Source: Deltaproteobacteria bacterium | Lineage (GTDB): Bacteria > Desulfobacterota > Desulfobacteria > Desulfobacterales > JAFDCJ01 | Length of the DNA: 6,371 bases | Direction: 5' to 3' | Assembly: GCA_024277475.1 (NCBI GenBank) | Contig: JAJRVC010000656.1 | Coordinates: 1 to 6,371, forward strand | Shown here: in pieces, positions 4,876 to 6,371 of the stretch | How positions within the stretch are numbered: position 1 is the stretch's first letter | How the letters are laid out: each line of letters opens with the position of its first letter | Notes under the pieces: generated by a model | Told to the model about the DNA's origin: nothing | Database searches by the model: none | Seen by the model: only the letters and a program-made list of their open reading frames with translations | Program-made: the position numbers and the translations under genes

Positions 4876-6135
4876 ATGAACCTACCGCCAAAAAAAATTG
4901 TAGTTATCTCTCATTACTTTCCCCCTGAAATTGGTGCTCCTCAGGCTAGGTTATCTGAAATGGCCAATGTTTGGGCAAAAGAAGGGCATGAAGTTAGTGT
5001 GTTGACGTGCTTTCCGAATCATCCCACCGGGGTTGTGCCGGATGAATACAAGGGGCCTTATGCCAGGCGTAAACTCTTTCATGAAAAAATGGGGGAGCTG
5101 GATGTCTTTCGCTGCTGGGCCTATGCTACGCCTAATAAAGGTTTTTTGAAAAAGCTGCTGGGCCATCTGGCCTTTATGGTTACGGCAGTTCTGCAAGGGC
5201 ACAGGGTGGTGAAAGGGAAAGATCTGATTTTGGTGAGTTCTCCCACGTTTTTCTGTGTGATTTCAGCCTATATACTTTCAAGACTATACAGGGTTCCTTA
5301 CATCTTTGAAGTCAGGGACCTATGGCCGGCCATTTTTGTTGAGCTGGGGATCATAAAAAACAAACTCGTTATTGCTCTGCTGGAAAGGGTAGAACTGTTC
5401 CTGTATCGTAAGGCTGCCGCCGTGGTGACTGTCACAGAGGCCTTCACCAGGAATATTGTGGAGCGCGGGATTGATGCGAGAAAATCTTTCACCATTAAAA
5501 ATGGCGTAAACCTGGAAAAATATTTTTTCAGGGGAAAAAACCAGAAGCTGTTGCAAGAGCTGCAGCTGGAAGGGAAATTTATTGTTCTGTATATCGGCGC
5601 CCATGGCATTTCTCATTCATTAGCCAAGATTATTGATGCTGCAAAACGGCTTGAAGGAAACAATTCGGTGCATTTTCTCTTTGTCGGGGAAGGGGCCGAA
5701 AAGGAAATGGTCATGGATTACTGCCATTCGCTGAACTTGAAAAATGTAACCTTTTTGCCAGGACAAAAGAAGGAAAAGGTAGTTGATTTCTATTCCATAA
5801 TGGATGTTGGGATAGTACCGCTACGGAATATCCCGTTATTTGATATTTTTATTCCTTCCAAAATGTTTGAGATTATGGGGATGCAAAAGCCGATAGTAGC
5901 AAGTGTACGTGGTGAGGCGGCGGAAATTCTAAGAGAGTCCGGTGGAGCGCTCATTTGCGACCCGGAAGATGATGAGAGAATTGCTGAAAATATACTGACT
6001 TTAAGCAATAACCCGCAAATGGTATCCGAGTTGGGTAAAAATGGCCGTAGCTTTGTTGAAATTCATTATAGCAGAGAAAAGCTGGCCAAGGAATATCTAG
6101 TAATCATGGATGGTATTCTTAAAAAAAATCAGTAG
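4876..6135 (+). CDS. wbuB: Family-4 glycosyltransferase, WbuB-like
   Basis: This 419-residue GT-B enzyme would transfer a sugar from a nucleotide donor to a lipid-linked acceptor at the inner face of the cytoplasmic membrane. N-terminal acceptor-domain motifs: HYFPPEIGAPQARL (13-26), FPNHPTGVVPDEYKG (46-60), WAYATPNKGFLKKLL (81-95), FEVRDLWP (144-151) and VTVTEAF (184-190). C-terminal donor-domain motifs: IKNGVN (207-212), YIGAHG (239-244), FLFVGEGAEK (267-276) and IPSKMFEIMGMQKPI (326-340). Of the GT4 EX7E pair only the second glutamate (Glu332) is present; the first position is Ile324, which is usual for WbuB relatives as I remember them. No transmembrane helix is clear, though residues 96-107 and 117-137 are hydrophobic and may bind the membrane. 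E. coli WbuB is considered a FucNAc transferase, but donor identity cannot be carried over here. Base composition is clearly lower in GC than in the three genes upstream. It is followed after 48 nt by the sugar transferase, a common pairing. Confidence 0.88.
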   Translation: MNLPPKKIVVISHYFPPEIGAPQARLSEMANVWAKEGHEVSVLTCFPNHPTGVVPDEYKGPYARRKLFHEKMGELDVFRCWAYATPNKGFLKKLLGHLAFMVTAVLQGHRVVKGKDLILVSSPTFFCVISAYILSRLYRVPYIFEVRDLWPAIFVELGIIKNKLVIALLERVELFLYRKAAAVVTVTEAFTRNIVERGIDARKSFTIKNGVNLEKYFFRGKNQKLLQELQLEGKFIVLYIGAHGISHSLAKIIDAAKRLEGNNSVHFLFVGEGAEKEMVMDYCHSLNLKNVTFLPGQKKEKVVDFYSIMDVGIVPLRNIPLFDIFIPSKMFEIMGMQKPIVASVRGEAAEILRESGGALICDPEDDERIAENILTLSNNPQMVSELGKNGRSFVEIHYSREKLAKEYLVIMDGILKKNQ

Positions 6136-6183
6136 TCTTTCCTTGCCCAATTTAACAAAAGATGTGGAATTGTATCACTTAAT

Positions 6184-6371
6184 GTGAAACGAATATTTGA
6201 TATTTCTCTCTCTCCCTTGGGGCTAGTTTTACTGAGCATCCCCATGCTGATCATTGCCGTATTGGTGAAGATGACTTCAGACGGCCCTGTTCTTTATTGG
6301 TCAGACAGGGTTGGCATTAACAATAGTATATTTAAGATGCCTAAGTTTCGGACAATGCGCATTGATACTCC
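6184..6371 (+). CDS. Initiating sugar-phosphate transferase (monotopic phosphoglycosyl transferase, WbqP/PglC type), 3'-truncated
   Basis: Sixty-two codons plus two bases are visible before the window ends. The protein would move a sugar 1-phosphate from a UDP-sugar to undecaprenyl phosphate and so begin the repeat unit at the membrane. Signs: KRIFD (2-6), a hydrophobic re-entrant segment at about 9-29, TSDGPVLYWSDRVG (31-44) and the family hallmark KMPKFRTM (51-58). The catalytic Asp-Glu pair lies beyond the edge. PglC has Ser-Pro in the membrane hairpin; here the order is Ser-Ile-Pro (18-20). GTG 6184 is chosen because it sits directly before the conserved KR-FD motif. The frame stays open back to the upstream TAG at 6133-6135 but offers no ATG, and no good Shine-Dalgarno is seen, so the start is uncertain. 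Its substrate could be a HexNAc or a deoxyamino sugar. Confidence 0.85.
   Translation, partial: MKRIFDISLSPLGLVLLSIPMLIIAVLVKMTSDGPVLYWSDRVGINNSIFKMPKFRTMRIDT

Noticed and set aside
5548..5562. AGCTGCAGCT palindrome in the glycosyltransferase gene
   Set aside because: It is a short palindrome in Leu/Gln codon-rich sequence and has no supporting context.
6136..6183. Terminator between the glycosyltransferase and sugar transferase genes
   Set aside because: No stem-loop with a T-tract is present in the 48-nt gap.

Overview
The window is a same-strand stretch of a bacterial surface-polysaccharide (EPS, capsule or O-antigen type) biosynthesis locus. It holds five genes on the + strand, the first cut at the left edge and the last at the right edge. 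No RNA gene, insertion sequence, CRISPR array or phage gene is visible. The gene families and moderate-to-high GC fit a Gram-negative bacterium. The oxidoreductase resembles versions I remember from Desulfobacterota/Desulfuromonadia and some Gammaproteobacteria, but the sequence does not fix the taxon.

Layout: 1-1917 is the C-terminal ~90% of a bi-domain oxidoreductase (medium-chain dehydrogenase half fused to a Gfo/Idh/MocA half). It overlaps by 4 nt (ATGA) a non-hydrolysing UDP-GlcNAc 2-epimerase of the WecB family (1914-3038). That gene overlaps by 1 nt (TGATG) a heparinase II/III-family protein (3038-4702). These three genes are one tightly coupled unit. A 173-nt AT-rich gap (4703-4875) follows, with a 10-bp inverted repeat and a weak sigma70-like promoter candidate. 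After it come a WbuB-like family-4 glycosyltransferase (4876-6135), a 48-nt gap, and the first 62 codons of a monotopic sugar-phosphate transferase of the WbqP/PglC/WcaJ type (6184 to the edge).

How the genes may work together (partly inference): the sugar transferase would load the first sugar phosphate onto undecaprenyl phosphate, and the WbuB-like enzyme would add a following sugar. The epimerase would supply a ManNAc-type nucleotide sugar. The oxidoreductase and the heparinase-like protein would modify a sugar, possibly a uronic acid. Their joint role has, as far as I know, no established biochemistry. The heparinase-like protein keeps the Asn-His / Tyr / His residues expected of a uronate lyase or C5-epimerase active site but shows no signal peptide. 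This makes it the most intriguing gene of the window.

Other notable points: a perfect 23-bp palindrome inside the heparinase-like gene, an in-frame triple 9-bp repeat in the oxidoreductase linker, a terminator-like hairpin inside the epimerase gene, and a sharp composition drop near the 3' end of the heparinase-like gene that continues into the glycosyltransferase part.
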